A stretch of 64,000 bases of DNA from Gemmatimonadota bacterium (GCA_009692185.1 SHZT01000006.1:99923-163922), one strand, 5' to 3'. Positions 51,283 through 60,254 are shown, numbered from the stretch's first letter. Translations and numbers: made by a program. Notes: generated from the sequence alone by a model not told the origin.

Positions 51283-52158
51283 GTGACCAAACGCCACTCG
51301 GCCGAGGTGTTCGAGGTGCCCAAGATGCTGGGCATCGCGATCTTCCTTCTTCTAATGGGCGGCACGCTCGTCCTCATGTCGGTGGAGCTCATCAACACCG
51401 ACGACGAACCAGGCACCGGCGGGCGGATCGTCGCGTTCCTCTTCGGCGGCCTCATTGTCTTCATGGGTGGGCGGATCGGCGGCCTGCCGCTCCTCGCCCT
51501 AGCGGAAGGCGAGGGCGTCAAGGACTGGGTGGGCGCGCTGCTCCTCGGCCTACGGCTGATGGTGAAGCGCGCGAACATCCGCTCGGTGGTGTCGGCCCTG
51601 TTTCTCGCAGCGCTGGCCGCCGGCTACTGGGCTGAGCTCCACGGCACCGAGTTCTGGGGTACGTCCCGCGACGTCCTGATAGACCTCGTCACACTCGAAT
51701 TCCTGGTCATTCACGGTTTCCCGTTCTTCGTGCTCGCGTCATCGCCCATCCGCATACCCGGCAAGGCACGGGCCTGGGGAATGTTCTTCACCGGGCTGCT
51801 GTGCCTGCTGTACTTCGGGTTCGCGTGGACCGCCGGGAACTGGTGGGGAATCCTGAGCCTCGCGTACCTGCTCATGCCCAACCTGCTGGCCTTCGGGCAG
51901 GAGAGCGAGGAGTTCGGGGTGCGCACGATCACGATCGCGCGCTGGGCGCTCAAGTTCGTGGCGATCGTCGGCGTCGCCATGGCGCTCGACCAGCACCGCC
52001 TTCAGGGCTCGGGCAACCTCAAAATCGGCCTCTACTATTTCGGTATCCAGGCACTCATCGAGCTGTTCCGCCTGACCGAAGCCCCGCTGGACCTCGGAGT
52101 CGCCTGGGCCCGCCTCCCCGCCCACAAGCGACGCCAGATGGAGATGCGCAGCAGCTAA
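51283..52158 (+). CDS. Polytopic membrane protein of unknown function
   Basis: I start it at the GTG at 51283, 17 bp after the peptidase gene; the track's start lies inside that gene. The 291-aa product has about eight hydrophobic helices, beginning MLGIAIFLLLMGGTLVLMSV and including FLVIHGFPFFVLASSPIRI and GIQALIELFRLTEAPLDLGV. The C-terminus is basic and cytoplasmic (PAHKRRQMEMRS). I do not recognise a family. Confidence 0.65.
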   Translation: MTKRHSAEVFEVPKMLGIAIFLLLMGGTLVLMSVELINTDDEPGTGGRIVAFLFGGLIVFMGGRIGGLPLLALAEGEGVKDWVGALLLGLRLMVKRANIRSVVSALFLAALAAGYWAELHGTEFWGTSRDVLIDLVTLEFLVIHGFPFFVLASSPIRIPGKARAWGMFFTGLLCLLYFGFAWTAGNWWGILSLAYLLMPNLLAFGQESEEFGVRTITIARWALKFVAIVGVAMALDQHRLQGSGNLKIGLYYFGIQALIELFRLTEAPLDLGVAWARLPAHKRRQMEMRSS

Positions 52159-52241
52159 CCATTCACGCCCGCTTTCACCCATCTTCACGCGGTACTGGGC
52201 AAACTCCTCAAGCGGCATTGACGCCCGCCGGAGATCGGGAA

Positions 52242-52952
52242 ATGGAAGCACAACAGAAGCCCGCGACCAGAATTCCCGAGCTGCACCGCATGGAACGGGT
52301 GGGCTGGCTCCGCGCGGCGGTCCTGGGCGCCAACGATGGGCTCATCTCGACCGGCAGCCTCGTGGTCGGCGTCGCGTCGGCGAAGTCGTCGCCGGAAGCC
52401 GTGTTCATCGCGGCACTCGCGGGACTCGTCGCGGGCGCCCTGTCCATGGCCGCCGGCGAGTATGTGTCGGTCAGCTCCCAAGCTGATACGGAGGAGGCCG
52501 AACTTTCTCGCGAGCGCCGGGAACACGCCGCCGACCCGGCGGCGGAGCGGGCGGAACTGGCCGGGATCTACGTGGCGAGGGGGCTTACGCGGGACCTGGC
52601 CCTCCAGGTCGCCGAGCAGCTCTCAGCGCATGACGCCCTCGGCTCCCATGCACGCGACGAGCTGGGCATCCACGCCCTGACCCGCGCCCGGCCGTTACAG
52701 GCGGCACTCGCCTCGGCGGTGGCATTCGGGGTGGGCGCCGCGCCGCCTCTCGTGCTGTCGGGAGTCATGCCCCTCCAGTGGCTGACCACCGCGGTCGTCG
52801 CCAGCTCCCTCTTCTTCCTGGTCATACTCGGCTCCGTGTCTGCCCGGCTGGGCAGTGCCCCCGCACTGGGTGGCGCGGTGCGCGTCACGTTCTGGGGCGC
52901 CGTCGCCATGGCCGCGACGGCGCTAGTGGGGACCATGTTCGGAGCCACCTGA
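52242..52952 (+). CDS. VIT-family (CCC1-like) Fe/Mn transporter
   Basis: The ATG at 52242 gives 236 aa; the track's longer frame is upstream shadow. The signature GWLRAAVLGANDGLISTGSL and the following LAGLVAGALSMAAGEYVSVSS define the VIT1/CCC1 family, with the cytosolic helical segment (ELAGIYVARGLTRDLALQVAEQL) between helices 2 and 3. These proteins export Fe(II) or Mn(II) from the cytoplasm by H+ antiport. A REP-like palindrome follows its stop. Confidence 0.93.
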   Translation: MEAQQKPATRIPELHRMERVGWLRAAVLGANDGLISTGSLVVGVASAKSSPEAVFIAALAGLVAGALSMAAGEYVSVSSQADTEEAELSRERREHAADPAAERAELAGIYVARGLTRDLALQVAEQLSAHDALGSHARDELGIHALTRARPLQAALASAVAFGVGAAPPLVLSGVMPLQWLTTAVVASSLFFLVILGSVSARLGSAPALGGAVRVTFWGAVAMAATALVGTMFGAT

Positions 52953-52964
52953 TACCGAGGCCGC

Positions 52965-53006
52965 TTCCCCCCTCTCCCGTATGGGAGAGGGGGACAGGGG
53001 GTGAGG
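52965..53006 (+). repeat. REP-like palindrome (CCCCCTCTCCC arms), copy 2
   Basis: Same 41-base sequence as copy 1 except for one extra C, in the same orientation, between the VIT transporter stop and the ketopantoate reductase gene. The hairpin is not followed by a T-run, so a terminator role is uncertain. Confidence 0.9.
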
Positions 53007-53049
53007 AACAACGCGCCGCCGTTATCTTGATCGCTGGCGAAAGGCAGCA

Positions 53050-53982
53050 ATGAAGATCCTCGTACTCGGCGCCGGCGCGATCGGCGGCTATTTCGGCGGC
53101 CGGCTCGCGGAAGCGGGCGTGGATGTGACATTCCTCGTCCGGCCGAAGCGCAACGAACAGCTCGCACGTGACGGCCTCAAGGTCGAGAGCAAGCTCGGCA
53201 ACCTCAAGCTGCCGGTGAAGACCGTGCTCGCCGAGGACGTGAAGCCCGGCTACGACCTGGTGCTCTTCACCTGCAAGGCCTACGACCTCGATTCGGCCAT
53301 GGATGCCATCGCGCCCGCGATGACCGGCGGAGCGGCGCTGGTCCCGATGCTCAACGGCATGTCTCACTACGAGCAGCTGGATGCACGCTTTGGCCGGAAG
53401 AACATCCTGGGCGGCACGTGCTTCATTGACTCGAGCCTCCAGAAGGACGGCGTCATCCGTCACGGCGAGAAACTCCAGCGGATGGTCTTCGGCGAGCGGG
53501 ATCCGTCCCAGGCCGCCAGCGCAAAAGCGTTCGGCGAGGCGCTCGCGAAGACCAAGCTCGAGTGGGAGCGTTCGGATGTCATCGAGCAGGTGCTGTGGGA
53601 GAAGCTCATGTTCCTCGCGGCACTCGCCTCGGTCACATGTCTCTTTCGCGGCAACGTCAGGGAGATCATGGCCGCGCCCCGCGGGCGGGACGTCATGGAG
53701 CGGGCGATCAAGTCCAACATGGAGATCGCCAAACGCGAAGGATTCCCGCCAAGGGCGCCCGCGGTGGAGTTCGCGTTCACCAGAGGTACGGATGCCGACG
53801 GCCCGTGGATGTCCTCGATGCTGCGGGACATGGAAGCCGGCGCCCCGGTCGAGGCGGATCACATCATTGGCTGGATGCTGGAGAAGGCGCGGAAGAATCG
53901 CGTGGATGACGGAATTCTCTCGATGGCCTACACCCACCTCAAGACGTACGAGGCACGGCGGAAGGCCGGAAGGCTAGCTTAA
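53050..53982 (+). CDS. Ketopantoate reductase family protein (2-dehydropantoate 2-reductase-like)
   Basis: The 310-aa frame starts after AAAGG with the Rossmann entry [21 protein letters not shown]. The catalytic Lys lies in [14 protein letters not shown], the conserved Asn in [10 protein letters not shown], and a second Lys in [11 protein letters not shown], as in PanE. The family reduces ketopantoate to pantoate with NADPH for coenzyme A synthesis; family members also act on other 2-oxo acids, so panE is not certain. It stands alone among unrelated genes. Confidence 0.88.
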   Translation: MKILVLGAGAIGGYFGGRLAEAGVDVTFLVRPKRNEQLARDGLKVESKLGNLKLPVKTVLAEDVKPGYDLVLFTCKAYDLDSAMDAIAPAMTGGAALVPMLNGMSHYEQLDARFGRKNILGGTCFIDSSLQKDGVIRHGEKLQRMVFGERDPSQAASAKAFGEALAKTKLEWERSDVIEQVLWEKLMFLAALASVTCLFRGNVREIMAAPRGRDVMERAIKSNMEIAKREGFPPRAPAVEFAFTRGTDADGPWMSSMLRDMEAGAPVEADHIIGWMLEKARKNRVDDGILSMAYTHLKTYEARRKAGRLA

Positions 53983-53986
53983 TCCC

Positions 53987-54451
53987 ATGTTCACACTCAT
54001 CCATGTTCTGATCAGTGTCGTCGGCCTCGGCGCCGGGTTCGGCATTCTCGCCGGCCTCTTGAACGGGAAACAGTTCAACGGCATGACCGGGTTGTTCCTG
54101 GTCTCGACGGTCCTCACCAACGCGACCGGGTTCGGCTTCCCATTCTTCGGCCTCCACCCCTCGCATATCGTCGCCGCCATTTCGCTCGTCGTACTAGCGG
54201 TCACGATCTACGCGTACTACGCGCGCCGCCTGGCAGGCCGCTGGCGCCGGGTGTACGTCGCCGGCGCGGTGATGGCGCTCTACTTCAATGTCTTCTTGCT
54301 CCTCACTCAATTGTTCCGGAAGGTCCCCGCCATGTTCGAGCTGGCTCCGACGCAGTCGGAGGCGCCGTTCGCGGCCTCGCAGGGGCTCGTGTTCCTGGTG
54401 TTCGCCTGGCTGGGGTGGCGGGCGATGAAGAGGTTCACGCCGGGGGCGTGA
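53987..54451 (+). CDS. Four-helix membrane protein of unknown function
   Basis: The 154-aa frame starts 4 bp after the ketopantoate reductase stop. It has four hydrophobic helices (LIHVLISVVGLGAGFGILAG; GLFLVSTVLTNATGFGFPFF; VAAISLVVLAVTIYAYYA; AVMALYFNVFLLLTQLF). His in helix 1, with HPSH and Thr/Asn in helix 2, resembles small haem- or ligand-binding membrane proteins, but no family was recognised. Tight spacing suggests co-expression with the upstream gene. Confidence 0.65.
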   Translation: MFTLIHVLISVVGLGAGFGILAGLLNGKQFNGMTGLFLVSTVLTNATGFGFPFFGLHPSHIVAAISLVVLAVTIYAYYARRLAGRWRRVYVAGAVMALYFNVFLLLTQLFRKVPAMFELAPTQSEAPFAASQGLVFLVFAWLGWRAMKRFTPGA

Positions 54452-54681
54452 GCAGCCAGAGGAGCTGACTTCCACACTCCTTCCTACCTACTGCTTCCCC
54501 AAAAACACGCCGCCGTCATCCCGAGGGGCCCTCGCGCAGCGAGGGGACCGAGGGACCGCTGTGGCTCGCCGGCCGGGGCGATTGACCGCCACTTGGCTGC
54601 TCGCGTGAACATTCGTCCAGACAGATCGACATCATCGTTCTCGCAAGCACCCCGGGGAAACCTCAGGCAAGAGGGGGTTTC
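54452..54681. other. Gene-free stretch with a GC-rich dispersed-repeat-like element
   Basis: No coding sequence is convincing in these 230 bp. Around 54521-54580 the sequence GTCATCCCGAGGGGCCCTCG, followed by CGCAGCGAGGGGACCGAGGG, has the look of a widespread bacterial dispersed repeat that begins GTCATCCCGAG and contains partly inverted GAGGG/CCCTC arms. A single copy occurs in this window, so its repetitive nature cannot be shown here. The rest shows no clear promoter or RNA gene. Confidence 0.4.
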
Positions 54682-54840
54682 ATGATATGCCGCCATATGC
54701 TCGCACTCGTCGCCGGCTTTGGGATCGCGGCCGCATGCACCGATTCGTCGCTCGACCCGTCAGGCGCTACCCAACAGCCGTCGTTTGCGAAGGAGGGCGC
54801 GCCTTCGAGCCGGGCGAACAGCAGCCCGCCACCGACTTGA
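54682..54840 (+). CDS. 52-aa lipoprotein, probably the surviving 5' part of a decayed gene
   Basis: The ATG at 54682 opens a standard lipoprotein signal (MICRHMLALVAGFGIAAAC) with the lipidated Cys at residue 19, followed by a Ser/Pro/Gln-rich tail (DSSLDPSGATQQPSFAKEGA) and a stop at 54838. The linker resembles those that connect the lipid anchor to a folded domain in larger lipoproteins of this phylum. No domain follows in frame, but the next bases in another frame continue like one, so I think a frameshift ended the gene. It was too short for the ORF track. Confidence 0.5.
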   Translation: MICRHMLALVAGFGIAAACTDSSLDPSGATQQPSFAKEGAPSSRANSSPPPT

Positions 54841-54842
54841 GG

Positions 54843-54935
54843 CGCGGCAGCCTGGCCATCTATCCGGCCGGGGTGGGCCGGAATCTCGCGCAAACGTTCA
54901 CGCCCGGTTCCAACCAGTGGCTGGGGTACCTCGAG
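54843..54935 (+). pseudogene. Frameshifted continuation of the decayed lipoprotein gene
   Basis: Read in frame 3, the sequence gives RGSLAIYPAGVGRNLAQTFT then PGSNQWLGYLE, which looks like the first strands of a beta-sandwich domain that would follow a lipoprotein linker. After 54935 the similarity to a folded domain stops. The remaining ~190 bp to the M16 gene show nothing convincing. Confidence 0.35.
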
Positions 54936-55126
54936 AGGATGTCACGCAGCGCTTCGCGCATTTCCTGGCTAGGATCGGCCTACCTGAACCGGAGAAGCAG
55001 ACATCTGGCGTTTCACTCTAGGACATGAGCAACGACCCTCGCATCGAACCGCTTGCTTCCCCCTTCCTCCACCCTCACCTTAACCGTTCATCGCCTAGCA
55101 GCCCTCAGCCCCGTCCCGGAGCCTTC

Positions 55127-56560
55127 ATGCACCTGACCCGTCTTCGTTTAGTCGCTGTGCTCGCGGCCTCACTCGCTTCACCAGTTCTCGCTCAGGCCCC
55201 CGCACTCAAACCCGCCCCGACCGCCATCTCGATTCCCTTCGAGAAATACACGCTCCCCAACGGCCTCACGGTGATTCTCTCGGTCAGCAAGACGATCCCG
55301 CAGGCCGCCGTGGACGTGTGGTACCACGTGGGCTCGAAGAACGAGCTGACCGGGCACACCGGGTTTGCCCACATGTTCGAGCACGTGATGTTCACCGGCT
55401 CGGGACACGTGCCCTACGGCCTGCACGACCGGCTGACAGAAGGCGTGGGCGGGAACAACAACGGCTCCACCACGAACGACCGCACGAACTACTACGAGAA
55501 CGTGCCGAGTAACTACGTGGAGTCGGCGCTCTGGCTGGAGTCGGATCGCATGGGCTTCCTGCTCGACTCCCTCGACAAGGCCAAGTTCGAGGCCCAGCGG
55601 GACATCGTGCAGAACGAGCGCCGCCAGGGCATCGACAACCAGCCCTACGGCCGCGCGTTCGAGATCCTCACCGCCGGCATGCTGCCCGAATCACACCCGT
55701 ACAGTTGGCCTGTCGTCGGCTACATGTCAGACCTCCAGAAGGCCACCGTGGAGGACGTGAAGCAGTTCTTCCGGCTCTACTACGCACCGTCCAACGCCAC
55801 GCTCGCCGTGGTCGGGGACTTCGAGCCGGCCCCGGTGAAACAGTGGGTCACGAAATATTTCGGTGACCTGCCCCGGGGCGCCGCGATCACCCGGCCCGCC
55901 GTGCCGCCGGTCACCATGAAGGAGACTCGGCTGGTCTACGAAGACGAAGTGCAGATCCCCCGCCTCTACATCGCCTGGAACACGGTGGGCGAGAACAGCG
56001 AAGACAACGAAGCGCTGAACCTGCTCTCCGACATTCTCTCAGGGCCCCGCACCGCGCGCATCACCAAGGCCCTCGTCTACGACCAGCAGTCCGCCGCCAC
56101 AGTCGGCGCCTTCACCGACGCCAGCGAGCTCTACGGGGCCTTTCTCGTCACCGTCACCCCTCGGCCCGGCCATACGCTGACCGCGCTCGAGGCGAGCGCG
56201 GATTCGATCATTGCCAAGCTCAAGGCCGACGGACCGACCGCGGACGAAATGGCCCGCGTGGTCGCCGGCTCCGAGTTCCAGTTCGTGTCCGGCCTGGAGT
56301 CCAACTTGGGCAAAGCGGAGATCCTGCTTACCGGCTCCGTGTTCCACAACAACCCGGATCACTTCAAGGTCCAGTACGCCCGGCTCAAGAGCGTAACCGC
56401 CGCCGACATCAAGCGCGTCGCCAACAAGTACCTGACCTCGGGCCGAGTGGTGCTGTCCATGGTGCCGATGGGGAAGACGAGCGATGCGGCCAAGGCCGAC
56501 AAGAGCACGAAGGTCACGGTCTCCCCCGATGGGGGCCACTATCTCATGGGGAGCAAATAA
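55127..56560 (+). CDS. M16 zinc metallopeptidase, catalytic member of the pair
   Basis: The ATG at 55127 follows GGAG with a 6-base spacer and gives a signal peptide (RLRLVAVLAASLASPVLAQ), so I prefer it over the track start at 55025. The protein is 477 aa. The inverted zinc motif HMFEH (HxxEH) is followed by the distal Glu about 70 residues later (AQRDIVQNERRQG). The C-terminal half has the usual second M16 fold with the R/Y pair region (LESNLGKAEILL). It should degrade peptides in the periplasm together with the next gene product. Confidence 0.94.
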   Translation: MHLTRLRLVAVLAASLASPVLAQAPALKPAPTAISIPFEKYTLPNGLTVILSVSKTIPQAAVDVWYHVGSKNELTGHTGFAHMFEHVMFTGSGHVPYGLHDRLTEGVGGNNNGSTTNDRTNYYENVPSNYVESALWLESDRMGFLLDSLDKAKFEAQRDIVQNERRQGIDNQPYGRAFEILTAGMLPESHPYSWPVVGYMSDLQKATVEDVKQFFRLYYAPSNATLAVVGDFEPAPVKQWVTKYFGDLPRGAAITRPAVPPVTMKETRLVYEDEVQIPRLYIAWNTVGENSEDNEALNLLSDILSGPRTARITKALVYDQQSAATVGAFTDASELYGAFLVTVTPRPGHTLTALEASADSIIAKLKADGPTADEMARVVAGSEFQFVSGLESNLGKAEILLTGSVFHNNPDHFKVQYARLKSVTAADIKRVANKYLTSGRVVLSMVPMGKTSDAAKADKSTKVTVSPDGGHYLMGSK

Positions 56561-58005
56561 TGCGCGCGACTCTCATTCTTGCCCTGACATTGAGTGCGGT
56601 GCGCGGTGCGCCGTGCGCGGCCCAAGGCTTTGACCGCAACACGGCGCCGACCCCCGGGCCTGTCACGCCAATTCACATTCCGGGCTGGACCAAGACCACG
56701 CTCGCCAACGGCGCCCAGCTCATCGTGACGCAAAAGCGGGATCTCCCGCTCGTTTCGTTCTCGCTCAACATCGTAGGCGGCTCGTACAATTTCGAGTCGG
56801 TGTCCAAGCTCGGCACGGCGAACTTCACCGCGCAGATGCTCTCGGAAGGCACCGCGACCAAAACGGCGGACCAGCTCTCCGAAGCCCAGCAGACCCTCGG
56901 CACCACCATCGGCATCAACATGACGGGCGAGGGCGGCACGATCAGCTTCACCGCGCTCAAGGACAAACTCGAGCCGGCGCTCGCGCTGACCGCCGACATG
57001 CTGCTCAATTCGACGTTCCCCGCCCCCGCGCTCGAACGCATCCGCGGCCGGACACTGGTCGCCCTCCAGCAGGGCCGGGACCAGCCCAACACGATCGCGT
57101 CGAACGTGTTCTCCAAGGTCGTCTACGGGAACGATCATCCGTACGGCCGCGTGACGACGGAAACGACCGTCAAAGCGATCACGCGAGATGACATCGTCGC
57201 GTTCCACAAGACGTACTACCAGCCGGGCCGGGCGGTGATCACCGTAACCGGCGACGTGGACCCGGCGGCGGTGAAGGACGCCGTGGAGAAGGCGTTCGCG
57301 GCGTGGCCCGCCGGCGGCACCCGGCCGTCATTCCAGTACCCGCCTGCACCCGCGCCGACGAAAACGACGATCTACCTGGTGGACAAGCCCAAGTCGGCCC
57401 AGTCGGTGTTCGCCATCGGGCTCCCCGGCCCCCCGCGCGACACGCCCGACTACTACGCCATCCAGGTGATGAACAACCTGCTCGGCGGGCTCTTCCAGTC
57501 GCGGCTGAATCACAACATCCGCGAGGTGAAGGGCTACAGCTACGGCGTCAACTCGCAGTTCATGTTCGGCCGCGGCCCCGGCGCCTTCCGCGCCGGCGGC
57601 GGCATCATCACCGCCAAGACCGACTCGGCCCTGATCCAGTTCATGCGGGAGTTCCACGGCGTGGAAGGCGAAGTGCCCTTCACCGACGACGAGATCATGC
57701 AGGGCAAGGAATCACTGATCCAGTCCCTGCCCCGCCGGTTCAGCTCGGTGAACGGCATCGGCGGCTCCGTCGCGGGCATCTACACCCAGGACCTGCCGGA
57801 ACAGTTCTACCAGGAATTCCCGGCCAAGATCAACGCCGTGTCGCGCGACGACCTCGTGCGGGTAGCCAAGAAGTACGTGGATTTGAACCACCTGAACATC
57901 ATCATCGTCGGTGACAAGGAAGTCGTGCAGGGACCGCTGGCCGCGACGGGAATCGCGCCCATCGTGACGCTGGACCTGGATGGAAGGGCCGTGCCGATTC
58001 CGTAG
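56560..58005 (+). CDS. M16 peptidase-like subunit without zinc motif
   Basis: The start overlaps the previous stop by one base (TAATG). The 481-aa protein has the same two-domain M16 fold (WTKTTLANGAQLIVTQKRDL; GLFQSRLNHNIREVKGYSYG). Where the HxxEH motif belongs it reads TANFTAQMLSEGT, so it cannot bind zinc. This is the classic non-catalytic partner that completes the substrate cavity. Its signal peptide (MRATLILALTLSAVRGAPCA) is partly encoded by tandem 7-bp units. Confidence 0.92.
   Translation: MRATLILALTLSAVRGAPCAAQGFDRNTAPTPGPVTPIHIPGWTKTTLANGAQLIVTQKRDLPLVSFSLNIVGGSYNFESVSKLGTANFTAQMLSEGTATKTADQLSEAQQTLGTTIGINMTGEGGTISFTALKDKLEPALALTADMLLNSTFPAPALERIRGRTLVALQQGRDQPNTIASNVFSKVVYGNDHPYGRVTTETTVKAITRDDIVAFHKTYYQPGRAVITVTGDVDPAAVKDAVEKAFAAWPAGGTRPSFQYPPAPAPTKTTIYLVDKPKSAQSVFAIGLPGPPRDTPDYYAIQVMNNLLGGLFQSRLNHNIREVKGYSYGVNSQFMFGRGPGAFRAGGGIITAKTDSALIQFMREFHGVEGEVPFTDDEIMQGKESLIQSLPRRFSSVNGIGGSVAGIYTQDLPEQFYQEFPAKINAVSRDDLVRVAKKYVDLNHLNIIIVGDKEVVQGPLAATGIAPIVTLDLDGRAVPIP
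56597..56620 (+). repeat. 7-bp tandem array (CGGTGCG family), about 3.5 copies, in an M16 signal peptide
   Basis: Units CGGTGCG, CGGTGCG, CCGTGCG and a partial unit encode AVRGAPCA in the signal peptide of the second M16 gene. This is the reverse-complement family of the asnB array. Confidence 0.65.
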
Positions 58006-58025
58006 TAAGTAGTGCTCGCGATGAG

Positions 58026-58047
58026 TCCCCAGGCTTCAGCCTAGGGA
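58026..58047 (+). repeat. REP-like palindrome (CCCxGGCTTCAGCC family), intergenic copy
   Basis: TCCCCAGGC, loop TTCA, GCCTAGGGA. It lies between the M16 pair and the haem/propeller gene and belongs to the same family as the copies at 24331 and 60235. Confidence 0.75.
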
Positions 58048-58084
58048 ACAACGACCTGCTCGCACGCGTAACGGGGGCCTCTCA

Positions 58085-60226
58085 ATGAAAACCACCAATC
58101 GTCTCCTGGCCGCATTGGCCGTCTCTATGGCTTTTCTGGCACCCTCAGATCTCTCCGCCCAAGCCATCCCGCGCGACGCAGATGACATCGCGGGCGTGGT
58201 CCAAGGTCCGCGCGGCCCTGAAGCCGGCGTCTGGGTGATCGCGGAGACCAGCGACCTCCCCACGAAGTTCGTACGCATCGTCGTCACCGACGACCGCGGC
58301 CAGTACCTCCTGCCGGACCTCCCGAAAGCCAACTACACCGTGTGGGTCCGCGGCTATGGCCTCGTTGATTCACCCCGCGTGCCGGCCACGCCCGGACGCG
58401 CGCTCAACCTGACCGCCGTGCCCGCGCCAGACGCGAAGGCGGCGGCGCAGTACTACCCCGCCGGCTACTGGTTCTCGCTGCTTCGCGTGCCCGACAAGAG
58501 CGAATTCCCCGGCACCGGGGAAAACGGCAACGGCATTTCCACCAACGTGAAGAGCCAGGCCGAGTGGGTCCGGACGCTCAAGTCAGGCAGCTGCTGGGCG
58601 TGTCACCAGCTGGGCAGCAAGGGAACGCGGGAAATTCCCGACGGCCTGGGGCCGTTCGAGTCCTCGACCGCCGCATGGGAACGGCGCATCCAGTCGGGCC
58701 AAGCCGGCGGCCAGATGCTCGGCACGCTGACCCAGATCGGCAAGAGACGGTCGCTCGCGATGTTCGCCGACTGGACCGACCGCATCATCGTGGGCGAAAC
58801 GCCACCGGCGCCTCCTCGGCCGCAAGGCCTCGAGCGGAACGTGGTCATTTCCCAGTGGGACTGGGCCGACCCCAAGGCCTACCTGCACGATGAAGTGTCC
58901 ACCGACCGGCGGAACCCCACGCTCAACCCGAACGGGCTGATCTACGGCTCCCTCGAGCTGTCGGCCGACTACGTGCCGGTGCTCGACCCGGTCCGCCACA
59001 CGGTGTCCCGCGTGCCGCTCACGGTGCGGGATCCGGCGACCGAGAGCGCCTCCGGCAGAACCGTGAAGGCGTCGGCCTACTGGGGAGAAGAATCCATCTG
59101 GAACAGCAAGAACAACGTGCACAACCCCATGCAGGATGAACGCGGCCGCGTGTGGCTCACCTCGACCGTCCGACCGCCGGAGAACCCGGCCTTCTGCCAA
59201 GCGGGCTCGAGTCATCCCTCGGCGAAACTCTTCCCGTTGAATCGCGCGGGCCGGCACCTCGCGGTCTACGATCCCAAGACACAGAAACTCACCCACATCA
59301 GCACCTGCTTCGGCACCCATCACCTGATGTTCGCCGAGGACGCCAACCGCACGCTGTGGACCTCGGGCGGCGGGCCGGTGGTTGGGTGGCTGAACACGAA
59401 GATGTTCGACGAGACCGGCGACGAGGAAAAGTCTCAGGGCTGGACCGGGCTCATCCTGGACGCCAACGGCAACGGGCGGCGCGACGCGTACGTCGAGGCG
59501 GACCAGCCGGTGGCCGCGGGCAAGGACAAGCGCATCAACGCGGGGCTCTACAGCGTGGCGCCCGCTCCGGACGGCTCGGTGTGGGGCACCGTGCTCGGTT
59601 ACCCCGGCGCTGTCGTACGCCTGAACCCCGGCCCGAATCCGTCGGAGACCGCACTTGCCGAAATCTACCAGCCGCCGCTCGACCCATCGGGCGTGCCGGT
59701 GGAGGGGTTCTCTCCGCGCGGCGGCGACGTGGACCGGAACGGCGTCTTCTGGGCCGCGATGGCGAGCGGACACATGGGGAGCTTCGACCGGAGGAAGTGC
59801 AAGGTATTGAACGGCCCGACAGCCACGGGGCAACACTGCCCTGAAGGATGGACCTTCTACGCCGAGCCCCTGCCCCAGCTCCAGGGCGTCACCACCTCAG
59901 GCAGCGCGGAGGCGAGTTACTACACGTGGGTGGATCAGTTCGACACGTTCGGGCTGGGGAAGAACACACCGATCAACACCGGGAATGCATCGGAAGGCTT
60001 GCTCGCGCTCAAGGACGGCAAGTGGGTCATCCTGCGCGTGCCCTACCCCAACGGGTTCTTCACCAAGTGGATGGACGGCCGGATCGACGACCCTGCTACG
60101 GGCTGGAAGGGAAAGGGCCTCTGGGCCACGGTAAGCACGAGGGCGCCTTTCCACATGGAGACCGGCAAGGGGACCACGAGCAAGGTGATGCATTTCCAGC
60201 TGAGGCCGGACCCGTTGGCGAAGTAG
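58085..60226 (+). CDS. Secreted protein with carboxypeptidase-regulatory-like domain, c-type haem motif and Vgb-like propeller
   Basis: The 713-aa protein has a signal peptide (ending DLSAQA). An Ig-like carboxypeptidase-regulatory domain follows (residues ~35-115; GVWVIAETSDLP, VTDDRGQYLLPDLPKANYTV). A single CxxCH haem-attachment motif lies near residue 170 (SGSCWACHQLG). A long propeller region with streptogramin-lyase-like repeats makes up the rest (GRVWLTSTVR; NRTLWTSGGG; GSVWGTVLGYPGAVVRL). One haem per chain suggests electron transfer to a propeller-bound substrate. Proteins with this plan are usually annotated only by domain. The gene is monocistronic between two REP-like palindromes. 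Confidence 0.8.
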   Translation: MKTTNRLLAALAVSMAFLAPSDLSAQAIPRDADDIAGVVQGPRGPEAGVWVIAETSDLPTKFVRIVVTDDRGQYLLPDLPKANYTVWVRGYGLVDSPRVPATPGRALNLTAVPAPDAKAAAQYYPAGYWFSLLRVPDKSEFPGTGENGNGISTNVKSQAEWVRTLKSGSCWACHQLGSKGTREIPDGLGPFESSTAAWERRIQSGQAGGQMLGTLTQIGKRRSLAMFADWTDRIIVGETPPAPPRPQGLERNVVISQWDWADPKAYLHDEVSTDRRNPTLNPNGLIYGSLELSADYVPVLDPVRHTVSRVPLTVRDPATESASGRTVKASAYWGEESIWNSKNNVHNPMQDERGRVWLTSTVRPPENPAFCQAGSSHPSAKLFPLNRAGRHLAVYDPKTQKLTHISTCFGTHHLMFAEDANRTLWTSGGGPVVGWLNTKMFDETGDEEKSQGWTGLILDANGNGRRDAYVEADQPVAAGKDKRINAGLYSVAPAPDGSVWGTVLGYPGAVVRLNPGPNPSETALAEIYQPPLDPSGVPVEGFSPRGGDVDRNGVFWAAMASGHMGSFDRRKCKVLNGPTATGQHCPEGWTFYAEPLPQLQGVTTSGSAEASYYTWVDQFDTFGLGKNTPINTGNASEGLLALKDGKWVILRVPYPNGFFTKWMDGRIDDPATGWKGKGLWATVSTRAPFHMETGKGTTSKVMHFQLRPDPLAK

Positions 60227-60234
60227 GCGACCGA

Positions 60235-60254
60235 TCCCGGGCTTCAGCCTGGGA
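60235..60254 (+). repeat. REP-like palindrome (CCCxGGCTTCAGCC family), between convergent genes
   Basis: TCCCGGGC, loop TTCA, GCCTGGGA. It lies 8 bp past the plus-strand stop at 60226 and contains the stop codon of the minus-strand gene; it may act as a bidirectional 3' end structure. Confidence 0.75.

Noticed and set aside
52965-53006. Intrinsic terminator after the VIT transporter gene
   Set aside because: The hairpin is strong but is followed by GACAGGGGG, not a T-run, and it is a repeat copy; termination is possible but not shown.
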